Assembly: GCF_964199755.1 (NCBI RefSeq)
Contig: NC_133929.1
Span: 3,551,806-3,615,805 of the forward strand
Reading direction: 5' to 3'
Length of the DNA: 64,000 nt
From: Larus michahellis
Lineage: Eukaryota > Chordata > Aves > Charadriiformes > Laridae
The translations under genes were made by a program, and so were the position numbers. The notes under the pieces were generated by a model. The model had not been told where the DNA came from. It was given only the letters and a program-made list of their open reading frames with translations, and did not search any database. Each line of letters starts with the position of its first letter. The first letter of the stretch is position 1. This document shows, in pieces, positions 45,655-56,832 of the stretch.

Positions 45655-47615
45655 CTTGACAGTGGGGGAGGAGAAAATACAATTAAAAGCTCATGGGTCA
45701 AGATAAGGACAGAGAGAGCACTCAGCAATTACCGCCACGGGCAAAACAGACTCAACTTGGGGTAATTAATTTAACTTATTGCCAATCAAATCAGAGTAGA
45801 GTAATGAGAAAATAAAAACAAATCTTAAAACACCTTCCCCCCACCCCTCCCTTCTTCCCAGGCTCAACTTCACTCAACTCTTCTACCTCATCCCCCCGAG
45901 AGGGGCAAGTGGATGGGGGATGGAAGTTGCAGTCAGTTCATCACATGTTGTCTCTGCCACTCCTTCCTCCTCACACTCTTCCCCTGCTCCAGTGTGGGAT
46001 CCCACCCATGGGAGACAGTCCTTCATGAATTTCTCCAACGTGGGTCCTTCCCACAGGCTGCAGTTCCCTTCAGGGCCCATCCACTTCCTCTGGTGTGGAG
46101 TCCTCCACAGGCTGCAGGGGGACAACTGGCTTCACCATGGTCTTCACCATGGGCTGCAGGGGAATCTCTGCTCCAGCACCCAGAGCACCTCCTCCCTCTC
46201 CTTCCTCACTGACCTTGGTGTCTGCAGAGTTGTTTCTCACATTTTCTCACTTCTCTCTCCCAGCTGCTGTTGCACAGCAGTTTTTACCCCTTTTTATATA
46301 TGTTATCACAAATATCGCTGATTGGCTCATCTTTGACCAGTGGCGGGTGTGGAATAAATACTAAATTGGCTAAAAAATACAAAAGTACAGCATTGTTCAC
46401 ACATTAAGGAAAAGTATAAAATCAAGAGGCTTCTGAGGTAGAAAATAGCCGCAGCTGGCATGAAGGACACAACATCTGTGGTTCCCTGATAAGCTACATG
46501 AGGTACGGGACGGGATGCAATTATTCCGTGGCTTTACCTTATGATGTATAGTGGATACAGGAATGGGATGATACCATGAAACAGATAAGCTGCCAATTAG
46601 CTGCCCGCTAGATGCTCAGAGCCAACATTTTGTCAAATTTTGATGAAATGCTGTCCTTTGTGCGAACTTTGCTCATTATAATGTCATTATAATACCAAAA
46701 CACACCTCCATCCCAAAGGCTACCCGCCTCCAAGGTGCGACCACTCCTTCTTGAGTCCGCGCCCTGAATTTCTCGTAAACTATACCTTTAATTGTGAAGC
46801 GAGAGAAATTTACACCAATCATGATAAAAGTATGTATGACTAAAGTCACTCAAACTCCACCTTGAAGATAACAAATAGTATAAAAATAGCCCAAGAGAGG
46901 GGGGATACCCAGGGAAGACACCATCATAAAGAATTCCATCACTGACTTCTGGGATCAGTCGACGGGCTGAGCCTCTCTTCCCCCTCATAGGGACGCCTTT
47001 GGGTAAGACTTAGACTATACCGAGTGCTTCCTCGGGAAACTTAGACATTTCTCTAGAGACTCTCTTTTTCTACATTTAAAGCCAGGCTGTATCGTTTATA
47101 ACTTTGTTGTGTGTTTTGTATATGTAACAATACTTTCATTTGCACGTGCTTTGCAGACAGTGTATTTATCACCGGCAATCCTAAGAACCTATATATCTGT
47201 TGTTTAAATAAACTGCACTTTTTTAAGTAGCTAGCCGTTTCGGTTTCTCACTGAACGCGACCAAAGACTGGAGAGTGGCCGTGCTAGTTCAGGAGCACGA
47301 CTAGACTGAAGGTGCAGTCCACTATTAGTGTATCCAAATCGTAACAGTTTCATACATATTAAACGCGATTGGACTGATAGTGCTGGATTGGGCATCACTC
47401 AGAATTTAAACCTAGCCGCACCTAGCCTCCCACCTCGGTGAGGAGTGTTAGAACGCAAGGGGGTTTATCTTCTGCTAAAACCGCTTTGCCCCTTTTCACG
47501 CAACAGCGGGTCCATCTTGGAGCCATATAGAACTGGTTCTGTCTGACATGGGGGCAGCTTCTGGTGTCTTCTCACAGAAGCCACCCCTGCAGCCCACCTA
47601 CTACCAAAACCTTGC
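45655..47615 (-). repeat. LTR of the 44596 family, interrupted by another LTR
   Basis: Pieces 45655-46347 and 47506-47615 form one reversed LTR, truncated on the left. The right part (CAGCCCACCTACTACCAAAA) corresponds to 45333-45353. The 1158-bp gap is a separate LTR with duplicated GCGGG. Reading frames at 45913-46364 fall in its GC-rich U3 repeats and are not genes. Confidence 0.75.
46348..47505 (+). mobile_element. long solo LTR (1158 bp)
   Basis: It runs from TGTGGAATAAATAC to TTTTCACGCAACA, flanked by GCGGG at 46343-46347 and 47506-47510. AGTATAAAAATAGCC near 46878 is the TATA box and AATAAACTGC near 47207 the polyadenylation signal, so R is about 300 bases. It differs from all other LTRs in the window in length and sequence, and I do not recognise the family. 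Confidence 0.85.
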
Positions 47616-50600
47616 TACGTAAATGCAGTACATATAGATAAGGGTAGGTACTAAAAATTGGAACATTTTCAAGGTTTTATCACTCAACCTGACCCTTTTA
47701 AAATGCACTATAATTGTGTGTAAGCCAAATATATTTTCTTCAAAAATGGATTTGTTGACTGTTTCGGAATTCTTGTGTAAGACTGCTACAGCTGTATTTG
47801 CAAACTTTTTTTCTGTAGAGAACTGAAAACATGGACATTAGTAAACTTCTGTAAAAAAATCTCTGTGGGCAAGCAGTGTCATTGAGGGAGTTTATTTTGG
47901 TTTTCCCCTTCTGTGATTTTATGAGAGTTCATTAGCTGCTGAGCTCATGTACAGGAAAAAGACTAACAGGTCAGTCCTGTTTTGATGCTGCTACAAATCT
48001 TTTTCATGGCCTTGAAGATACAGACAAAACTTCGTTAAGGATTAGAAAAATTATATTTGGCAGTTGGGGAAAACCAATTTCCTTTTTCATAAAATGTGAA
48101 GAGGATCCTTCTAATAGCCACAAATTTAATTAGTATAATCAATCTGAGCTTTACTTGAAGTCCTTCCAGAGCCAGATATCAGGATCTTATCTTGTTCAGG
48201 AAAGAATTAATTACATGGCAAAACTGAAACCACTGTTATTTATGACTTTGAAATAAAATAAACTAAAATAAATCAGAATTCAGGCCTAAGTTTCTGTATT
48301 TCTTCTTACACTGTACTTAGTTTTCAGTATTATTGATTTAAATTTAGAATTAATGATAACTTATTAGAATTATCTCTGTTCTTTGAAATGTGTCATGTTT
48401 AATTATTTTTCTTTCCTCAACTATTTTTAATAAAGATGAAACCTGTAATTTCCAAAGTGGCCTTAGAGACCTGGGCTCCTAACTCCTATTTGGGGTTTCA
48501 TCCATCTGTAACCATCCATCTATAAATTTCTAGATGTGTGAGTTTTCCAAAAGATTTCTTTTATATTTTTTCCTCACCATATTTTCAAGAAAAATCTTAG
48601 CCATATGATGGCTAAAAAATATGCTTTCTATAGAATATTTTTCATATAAAACTAAGTCAGTTTTTCCTCTCAAAAATAAGTTTATTGTACTTTTATTAAT
48701 TTCCCAACAAAATACAGAGGCTGACATGGTAGAATTATGTTCAGAATTATCTTCAGTTTTTGCTAATGCTAATGAAATGTATAAACCTCCAAGGGACAGC
48801 ATCATCATCTGACTTTAAAGATATAAGATATTTCTTTTCAAAAAACAAAACCAAACAAAAAATACTTTACACATACTCGTCCTCTTCTGTTTGTGGTATT
48901 TTGTAGTTTAACTGTGAAGTTTTCAACTGCGAAATCACTAAACTCACATCTGAATGGAAGCTCATTCTGCAGATCCCCAGTCTTCTCACTGTGAAGCTTC
49001 TGCTTGCTTATCCAACTACAAATTCTATATTTTTACTAATCTCAGTCCTAAAATAAGCCCCCCAAACTTGGGTTATATATTGCAAGTATTAAATAACTAA
49101 ACAATAAATGCATGTTTGCCTAAACAGTAGTTAAAGAACATAGTGATAACTAACAGAATGATCTGTGACACAGAATAAACACTGTTGATGAAGTGTACAT
49201 ATCTGCTGGATTGATTATTAAAACTTAGTTTGTTGTAAAGTCTTAAGAAAGGATTGAATATTAAAGTGAGCTAATTCTTAATAACATTCATGATATCCAA
49301 GATCGTGCTCACTTCATGCAAGTATATTATCAAGGGAATAACCTTCTACCAAAAAAAAAGAAAGAAATCTGAAAAAGCCACTGCATTAAAAAAAGTTTAG
49401 AAAAAGAACAGTATCAAAACTAATAGTTAACTAAATTAATAGTTTACAACTAAAGTAATACCAATAAATATATTAAATGCTAATCAATAATTTAGAAGAT
49501 CAAAAAGAAAATGCCTTCTGTTGAACAGAATGTATAAAGTCAGATTGCTCCTAACATTGCCTTCTGACAAATTTCAGCAATAAACACTCCTGGGGATAGA
49601 GCAGACATTTAGCACCCATTATGTACCTAGCATGTCTTTAGCCATTTATGTTTAGGGAAGGGAGAGAATTCATATTAAAATTAAGATGCTCATAATTCTG
49701 TATCATCAGTATGTTCATTTTTTTTAATTGGAAGTTTCTAACTCGCTACTTCATCCTGTTTGTTACCTCCTGGGAAGTGATATGTTTAGGGATGTCAGAT
49801 GGCTCAGCTGTAGAAGCCTCTGCATCTTCAGTTTACTGTGATGCAGTAATCTTTGGAAGGGTCTTTCTGGAATGATTGTGCTTCTCCTTAGCAGCCCTTC
49901 AGCCTTTGGAAAGCTCTTCTGTACCACCCCTATACTCCGTCCCTCTAATGTTACAGAAGTCTAGTCAGTGAGTTGATAGTACTATTCACTTGTGCTGCTT
50001 AAAAAAAACAAACAGCGCTATTGGTGTCCCGGTTTCCAAAGTTGATATGCCTTGTGCTATCAGTAGTTATCAGTGCTAAAAAAAGGAGAAAGAACTTCTG
50101 TTTCATATATGCAGCATAGTTAACTCTTTCTAGCTTTGAGCTTGACAGTCTTTCGCTAGCAGAGATGGAAAAGAAGAAACAGAGGTCTTGAGATTCTGGA
50201 ATATGAAGTTTTCAGTGCAACAGCTATTTCTCCTACCCTTTCTCTTTGATTATGCACCCTGGTTTTTAATCTGGAGACTAAGGAGGACAAAGAGATGAAC
50301 CTACCTGCATTCTCATTTGCTGTAACGGGAAAGAATGTTTTTGTATAATTGTGAAGATTTAACAGTTAAAATATTTACCTCTGCTTTTAATTTGCTATTA
50401 TGTTATAAAAAATAAGCTTTGAGGTATATTTGGCTATGCTTCAGCAATAGCTACTGCTATTTAAGATTAAACCAAGCAAGGTTGACTATATAGCTTAATT
50501 TACCTTATCTAGCTATTTAATCTTAGTTAGACAGCTAGATAACTACTAGATTATCTTAATTCATCTTCCTTTTAAAAAGTTACCATGTTCATATTTTAGG

Positions 50601-52118
50601 ACTACAAATTCAACTCTCCCAATTTAACTGTTGTGGTGAGATTTGTTTTATAGATATATTTAAAACAGGTTTGTCATCTATTAAGATTTTATTTAAATGT
50701 CTTTAATATACAAGAATTTGTTTTATAAACCTGATAAAATTTTTATAAGAACTCAAGAAGCTGCATCAAAAATAATTTTCACTAGTAAATCTTCTGAGTG
50801 TTAAATGGTTACTTAGAATGGGTACCTGCTAGCAAAGAAAATATTTTTTCCTATAGTAAAGAAGTTATCAATAATCTTTCTTATTATTCACTTGAACTAT
50901 TTAGGTTTCAATATTGATTTTTGCTTTTTTCTTTTGGTAATGTAATGAAGGTGAAAAGCATTTTTTTTAAAAAAGGCTATTTTCCTAGCTCATACTCAGT
51001 CTTTTTATGCTAAGACATATTCAACAGAAAGGTGACTAGAGAGTGACGATTGGAAGCATACTAAGGAAATAAAAGAAGGTAAATCTCTTCATATCTGCAT
51101 AGTAAACTGTGTAGGATGTATTAGTTGCATTCATACAGAAGCTTCCAGTTTATAAGTATACATATTACTAACACCAACTTCAGGCTGACAGAAGGGTTAA
51201 GCTACCCTCACAAGTAGGTGTGCTTTAGATGAGAACACGTGCACAAGTTGCATATATTTTGTGTAGCTAAAGAAAATGCAGCTTTTTTAAAACATTTGCT
51301 ACCTTGCTTTTTATATTTGAGGTAGAAGTGCTATGCCTCAATCACAGTGTTAAAGAGGAGTGGTATAATTATGTATGAAAAAAAATCTGCATGTTTACTC
51401 TTAAGCTGTTTCAAACTAGCTAAGCATGCAATGAGTCTGTTACCCAAACTAGATCCAGTAATGAGATGCAGAAGTATTGCCTGTGTTTGAACTTTGTAAA
51501 TTAAAGGCAAATATAGGTTTAAATTATTGTCTAGCATGTTTAAGGATGCTATCAAAGAAAATGGAAAATAGGCATTTTTTTTCTTTCTGGTATAGCCATC
51601 ATTCAAATTAAAGCAATGTGATTACTTTCCTGTGACAAGGCTCTCCAGGTTTCTCCTGAGTATCAGAAGTTACCCCAATGTACCTCCACAGGGCTGCGAA
51701 GAGTGGCAGAATACAGTTCTGTCAGCATCTTCTGGGACTGGAAGAAATAACATGATGAGTGTGAACCAGGCATGCATCTTAGGCCCATGTAAGTGGTGAA
51801 GAGTGCCTGAAGTCTGCAACCACAGCGCAGTCACCAGAACACTGTTGGACATAAAACCAGAAGGAAAGGGGAGGAAAAAAAAGGAAGTTTCTAGGGGAAG
51901 AGGACATACAGAGGAAAAAATATTTGCTTGTATGCATATACTATATGCTTTCATTATCCAGCTGTGATACATCAACTTTACCCTGTCCTACAGGTGACCA
52001 TTTCCTGGTTTTGAATACCTCAAATAATTTGTCCAAAGCTAAACTATTCTACACATAGATTTTGCCTGAGATACCAACATTTAAAATTTAATAGCCTTAT
52101 GCCAAGCTGCTTTAAAAT
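47616..52118. other. 4.5 kb AT-rich sequence with no recognised feature
   Basis: I read it on both strands for exons of TUT7, for repeats and for LTR ends and found none. Frames are all short. It is presumably the ancestral TUT7-ISCA1 intergenic region or a TUT7 intron. Confidence 0.5.
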
Positions 52119-52224
52119 GTATCTCTATGTTATCATCAATAAATCTTTATGGTTTTTTACTATGTTTTTTGTAGACAAGGAGAGGTGGACTATATACTAA
52201 TTCGATTTTAGTGGGAGCCTGGGG
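52119..52224 (+). repeat. left copy of 106-bp direct repeat (truncated LTR)
   Basis: It contains AATAAATCTTTATGG and ends GTGGGAGCCTGGGG. It is 105/106 identical to 56809-56914, the A/T difference being in GTAGACAAGG/GTAGACATGG. Everything left of it that belongs to an LTR U3 is missing. Confidence 0.85.
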
Positions 52225-52558
52225 ACAGGACGGACATTAGAAAGAAGCTGAAGAAAGTGGAGGATTGGCAGGATAGGGGTTTGGATGAATTGTTAAGGGA
52301 AGCCCAGAAAGTGTATGTCCGCAGGGAGGAGGAAATACGTAAGAAACAAGCCAGAATGTTGGTAGCTGCAGTCAGAGAAGGGCAAAGGACGTCAACCCCT
52401 GGAAAAGGGTTTGAAGCTCGCCAGATAAGACAGGAGACCCGAAAACCTTTAAGAGGGAGAGAATGGGGAACTGTGGTTTGTTTTTATTGTGGAGGAAAAG
52501 GGCATGTTAAAAAGGACTGCAGAAAGAGAATGATGGATGAGAAAATGTTCAAAGACTA
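52225..52558 (+). pseudogene. gag C-terminal fragment with CCHC zinc knuckle
   Basis: The frame reads the end of capsid (DIRKKLKK, LREAQKVYVRREEE) and a nucleocapsid with one CCHC box, CFYCGGKGHVKKDC, at 52479-52520. A single CCHC box and a charged capsid end are gammaretroviral. Matrix and most of capsid are deleted. Confidence 0.85.
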
Positions 52559-52561
52559 GGG

Positions 52562-52984
52562 GTGTCAGGGGCTCTATTTGCTGGGAACCCGAGGAAAAAA
52601 AAAAACCAAAAAAAAAAAAAAAACCAAAAAACCAAAAAAACAACAGAGCCCTTGATAAAACTAGAAGTGGGTCCCCAGCAACAAGAAATTGAGTTCCTAG
52701 TGGACTCGGGAGCAGAAAGATCTACCGTTCAAAAATTGCCCCAAGGATGTAAAATATCCTCGGCGACTATACAGGTTATTGGAGCAAAAGGAGAACCTTT
52801 TGGAATACCCGTAATAAAGGATGTGTTTTTTGAAACCCATTCTAAGGTAGGGGTGGGGTCCCTGCTACTCATGCCTGAAGCAGACTATAATTTATTGGGC
52901 CAAGATTTGATGATTGAATTAGGAATTGGCTTAGAAGTAAAAAATGAAACACTAAAAAAATTAAACTGTGTCCCTTACGAGTAA
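52562..52984 (+). pseudogene. retroviral protease
   Basis: Active-site box FLVDSGAERS near 52702 and a hydrophobic NLLGQDLM stretch near 52890. It begins after the gag stop, with an A-rich run (52593-52640) at the join that could be an expansion. It ends at a stop at 52982; RT continues in another frame after an A7 run near 52956. Confidence 0.85.
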
Positions 52985-53293
52985 GAGATGAAGAGAAAAT
53001 AAATCCTGAAGTCTGATACACCCCGGAAACAGTAGGTAAGTTAGATATTGAACCCTTTTCAGTAACAATAAAGAATCCAGAAATACCAGTCAGGATAAAA
53101 CAATACCCCCTTCCTAGAGAAGGGAGGCTAGGTTTGAAACCTGAGATCCAAAGATTACTTGAAAAGGGGTTGCTAGAACCCTGTATGTCTCCTTTTAATA
53201 CTCCCATCCTGCCTGTAAAAAAAGCCGGATGGAAAATATAGGTTAGTACATGACTTACGAGAAATTAACCAGAGAACAATAGCTAGATTCCCG
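52985..53293 (+). pseudogene. reverse transcriptase N-terminal part with frame breaks
   Basis: Frames here read the start of RT (PFSVTIKNPEIPV, LPREGRLGLKPEI, FNTPILPVKK) with a TGA near 53013 where a Trp codon would be expected. A one-base change beside the A7 run at 53216-53222 shifts it into the frame of the next entry. Confidence 0.75.
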
Positions 53294-55450
53294 GTGGTGG
53301 CGAATCCACACACCCTCCTGAGTCAAATAGGGCCCGATAATCAATGGTATAGTGTAATAGATCTGAAGGATGCATTCTGGGCATGCCCTCTCAAAGAAGA
53401 TTGCCGAGATTACTTTGCTTTTGAATGGGAAGACCCAGATAACCATCGGAAACAACAATTACGGCGGACGGTATTGCCCCAAGGGTTTACCAAATCTCCG
53501 AACTTGTTCGGACAAGCCTTAGAACAAATCCTGAAGGGGTATGAGTTAAGTGAAGGAGTCACACTGGTCCAATATGTGGATGATTTGCTCCTAGCTGGTG
53601 ATAGCGAAGAAAAAGTGAGGCAGGAGAGTATTAAGTTACTAAATTTTTTGAGTTTACAAGGATTGAAGGTATCGAAATCAAAACTACAATTTGTTGAGAA
53701 AGAAGTAAAATATCTGGGACACAGACTAAGCAAGGGAACTAAGAAATTAGACCCCGAAAGGGTGAATGGCATATTGTCATTACCGGCTCCTAGAACTAAA
53801 AGACAGGTTAGGCAATTATTAGGTCTCTTTGGCTATTGCAGGCAATGGATTGAGAACTATAGCAAAAAGGTGAAGTTCCTCTATACCAAATTAACTAAGG
53901 ATGGATTATTGAAATGGTCGGAGGATGATGATAAACAATTAGAAACACTAAAAACTGATTTAGTAAATGCCCCAGTTTTGAGCCTGCCAGATGTAAAGAA
54001 ACCATTTTATCTATTTATCAATGTTGATGAAGGGACCGCATTTGGGGTATTAGCACAAGAATGGGCAGGAAGAAAGAAACCTGTGGGATACTTATCTAAA
54101 CTCCTGGACCCCGTAAGTAGGGGTTGGCCTACCTGCCTTCAAGCGGTAGTAGCCGCAGCCCTTTTGGTAGAGGAAGCCCATAAAATTACCTTTGGAGGAG
54201 AATTGAGGGTATTATCACCTCACAACATCAGGGGAATTTTGCAACAAAAAGCTGACAAATGGATAACAGACGCCTGGCTCCTAAAATATGAAGGCATCCT
54301 AATCTCCTCTCCCAAACTGGAACTCGAGGTAACAAGCGTGCAGAATCCAGCACAGTTTTTGTATGGGGAGCCGAGTGACAAAATAAATCATGATTGTCTT
54401 TACAACATTGAGGAGCAAACGAAAATCAGACCAGATTTAGATGAGGAAGAACTCGGAGAAGGAGAAAAGCTATTTGTAGATGGATCATCCCGGGTAGTTG
54501 AAGGAAAGAGAAAATCAGGATTTGCAATCATTGATGGAAAAACATTTAGTGTAATAGAATCAGGACCTCTGAGTCCTAGTTGGTCTGCACAGGCTTGTGA
54601 ACTATATGCTGTATTAAGAGCCTTGCAACTTTTAAAAGGTAAAATTGGAACCATATATACGGATTCAAAATATGCCTTTGGCGTAGTGCATACTTTTGGA
54701 AAAATTTGGGAAGAAAGGGGTTTAATAAATTCTCAAGGAAAAGGATTAATACACCAGGAATTAATAATCCAGGTCTTACAAGCATTACGAGGACCAGCGG
54801 GAATAGCCGTAGTACATTTAAAAGGACACCAAAAAGGATTAAGCCCATTAGTCAGAGGAAACAATCTTGCTGATCAAGAAGCAAAAAGAGCGGCATTAAT
54901 GGTGATCCAGACTAAAAGAACTCGGGAGGACTGTATAACTTGTGGAAAGGAATCAGACGAATTCCCATGTTATGAGTGTTGGAAGGATTTTGGAATCGAT
55001 GCAGTCCCTTGCAGATGTCTAATTTATGATGGATGTGACAACCCCAAGTATAGCCATTGCCATCTACACAGAAAAATTCACTCAATCCTGAGTTTTACAG
55101 TGCAGGAAAAAGATAAGCTGACTCAGATGGGAATCGGGGAGACAGAAAAAGGAAAGTGGAAACTCCCGGATGGCCGGGAAGTTCTCCCAAAACCTCTGGC
55201 TTTGAAAATCATGCAAAAATTCCATGAGAAAACCCATTGGGGAACTCAGGCGTTAGTGGATCAGTTTGCCACAAAGTATATGTGCATTGGTGTATACAAT
55301 ATAGCAAAGAGAATAGTTAGCGAATGTATGACATGCAAAAGGGTCAATAAACATCAGTTACGGGGGGGGTGGGGGGGGTGGGGTGGGGGTGGGGGGGAAG
55401 CCCTGGGGGGAGAGAACTGGCTCACAGACCATTTGCTAAAATCCAGCTAG
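53294..55450 (+). CDS. ERV1 pol: RT, RNase H, Cys-rich insert, integrase N-domain (718 codons open)
   Basis: RT palm with D of VIDLKDAFWA and catalytic YVDD at residues 94-97 (VQYVDDLLLAG), thumb and connection. RNase H has all acidic residues (FVDGSS, ACELYA, YTDSKYAF, NNLADQEAK). Residues 547-596 are a Cys/His-rich block (C547, C550, C559, C562, C573, C575, C581, H588, C589, H590, H592, H596) not known to me from gammaretroviral pol. The integrase zinc domain follows (H...H in FHEKTH; CMTC). The frame then enters a G-rich run (55361-55411) and ends in the wrong frame. The RT and RNase H domains are intact as sequence; the whole protein is not. Confidence 0.85.
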   Translation: MVANPHTLLSQIGPDNQWYSVIDLKDAFWACPLKEDCRDYFAFEWEDPDNHRKQQLRRTVLPQGFTKSPNLFGQALEQILKGYELSEGVTLVQYVDDLLLAGDSEEKVRQESIKLLNFLSLQGLKVSKSKLQFVEKEVKYLGHRLSKGTKKLDPERVNGILSLPAPRTKRQVRQLLGLFGYCRQWIENYSKKVKFLYTKLTKDGLLKWSEDDDKQLETLKTDLVNAPVLSLPDVKKPFYLFINVDEGTAFGVLAQEWAGRKKPVGYLSKLLDPVSRGWPTCLQAVVAAALLVEEAHKITFGGELRVLSPHNIRGILQQKADKWITDAWLLKYEGILISSPKLELEVTSVQNPAQFLYGEPSDKINHDCLYNIEEQTKIRPDLDEEELGEGEKLFVDGSSRVVEGKRKSGFAIIDGKTFSVIESGPLSPSWSAQACELYAVLRALQLLKGKIGTIYTDSKYAFGVVHTFGKIWEERGLINSQGKGLIHQELIIQVLQALRGPAGIAVVHLKGHQKGLSPLVRGNNLADQEAKRAALMVIQTKRTREDCITCGKESDEFPCYECWKDFGIDAVPCRCLIYDGCDNPKYSHCHLHRKIHSILSFTVQEKDKLTQMGIGETEKGKWKLPDGREVLPKPLALKIMQKFHEKTHWGTQALVDQFATKYMCIGVYNIAKRIVSECMTCKRVNKHQLRGGWGGWGGGGGEALGGENWLTDHLLKSS
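55361..55411 (+). repeat. G-rich tract in integrase
   Basis: About 50 bases almost all G, with a few T and A, between the integrase zinc domain and catalytic core. It shifts the frame. It has many runs of four or more G, so G-quadruplex formation is possible. Confidence 0.9.
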
Positions 55451-56249
55451 ACTTCACTGAACTTCCAAAGGTGGGACAATATAAATAATCATAGACCACC
55501 TAACCCATTTTGTGGAAGCATTCCCGACAGCTAGAGCCACCGCTCAAACCGTAGTGAAGACTTTGCTGGAAAATATAATCCCTAGGTATGGATCCATTGA
55601 GGTAATAGACTCTGATAGGGGCTCCCATTTTGTTTCAAAAATAGCAAGGGAAGCTCTCTCCTCTTTGGGGACAAAATGGGAATATCATACTCCCTGGCAT
55701 CCACAAAGCTCGGGAAAGGTAGAAAGAGTAAATGGGGAAATAAAGAAACAGCTCACAAAATTGATGTTAGAAACTAAGATGTCATGGGTAAAGTGCCTCC
55801 CCTTAGCACTATTGAATATAAGAACACAGCCCCGAACTGATGTAGGAATTTCCCCCTTTGAAATGTTATATGGGATGCCATAGGATTTAGAAATTCCGCA
55901 GGACCACCCCCAACTTGAAAATTCACAAATTAGACCTTATATAATTCAACTCATGGCCAGGAGAGTAAAGCTGCGGAATAAGGGCTTAGTAGTACAGAGA
56001 CCCCCCTTGGATGTAGCCATGCATAACATAAAGCCAGGAGACAAAGTGCTAATCAAATCATGGAAAGAGTCCCCATTAACCCCCCGTTGGGAAGGGCCCT
56101 ATCTCGTTTTACTCACCACAGAAACAGCCATCCGGACAGCAGAGAGAGGCTGGACTCATGCGAGCCGCGTAAAAGGACCATTAAAAGACTATTCTTGGGA
56201 AGTGACAAGCCCGCCTGGAGATCTGAAGATTGCCTTCAGGAGGTTGTAA
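55451..56249 (+). pseudogene. ERV1 integrase core and C-terminal domain
   Basis: Core: IIDHLTHFVEAFP near 55487 (first Asp), VIDSDRGSHF near 55602 (second Asp) and SSGKVERVNGE near 55710 (Glu). A stop occurs at 55881 (TAG after YGMP). The frame from 55953 carries the C-terminal GPY/F-type domain (PGDKVLIKSW, RWEGPYLVLL) typical of gammaretroviruses and ends at 56249. Small deletions near 55484 remove residues before the first Asp. Confidence 0.85.
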
Positions 56250-56352
56250 ATGGACACACATATAACTGTGGTACAAGTGAGCGACTACAGCATATCGGTG
56301 GGGTACGGTTACGGTGATACAGGGGACATAAGAATCAAGTGTGACATTCTGA

Positions 56353-56832
56353 GCTGTAATTGTTATCCTTTTTATTTGTTTTATTTGTAAAGGGTGTCGA
56401 GAACGGAGGGGGACCCATTGCCGTTACGGGATACCCCCTCGAGGGGTTTGCCAACCTTGTGGGGACAAAGAGCGTGAGCTCACCAAATTGGCTCTAGACA
56501 TAAAAATATTTAATGGTGAAATCCAGGAGCAATCTAGTGAATGGCGGGAGATATTTGCACGGGGTATTAAACCCGAGTACGATTGCTATCACCCTAGCGA
56601 GCCTGCTCCATTTGTAATTGACATTATTAAAGTGTGTTGTCGCAAGACACTTAAAGGGGTTCAGTGCGATTCACCTGAAATGCACAGAAGCAAGCGACTA
56701 AAAATTGCATTTATTCTCCTGAAGACTACCCCTGCTGCCGAGAAGATGATACCCCTCGTGGCTCGAAGCAACCGAGTCGACGAGCGAGGCAGAGGAGTAC
56801 AAAGCTGTGTATCTCTATGTTATCATCAATAA
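56353..56832 (+). CDS. unrecognised 160-codon open frame in the env position
   Basis: Open from just after a TGA (56350-56352) to a TGA at 56830, with no early ATG. The reading starts with a hydrophobic VIVILFICFICK stretch, then Cys-rich CKGCRERRGTHC and GVCQPCGDK, then a mixed region (EWREIFARGIKPEYDCYHPS, IKVCCRKTLKGVQC). A pyrimidine-rich run ending TTTGTAAAG at 56392 looks like a splice acceptor, so it could be read as a spliced exon. It overlaps the right direct repeat. It lacks any transmembrane-envelope hallmark I can see. It may be an env surface relic, an accessory gene or chance. I do not recognise it. Confidence 0.4.
   Translation, partial: AVIVILFICFICKGCRERRGTHCRYGIPPRGVCQPCGDKERELTKLALDIKIFNGEIQEQSSEWREIFARGIKPEYDCYHPSEPAPFVIDIIKVCCRKTLKGVQCDSPEMHRSKRLKIAFILLKTTPAAEKMIPLVARSNRVDERGRGVQSCVSLCYHQ

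Noticed and set aside
45913..46364. Overlapping frames of about 90-130 codons
   Set aside because: Same LTR U3 repeat as above; frames are by-products of GC-rich tandem sequence.
52479..52520. CCHC box as a possible TUT7 zinc knuckle
   Set aside because: The surrounding text is retroviral capsid end and is followed by protease, so it is gag nucleocapsid; the TUT7 knuckle is at 37.9 kb.
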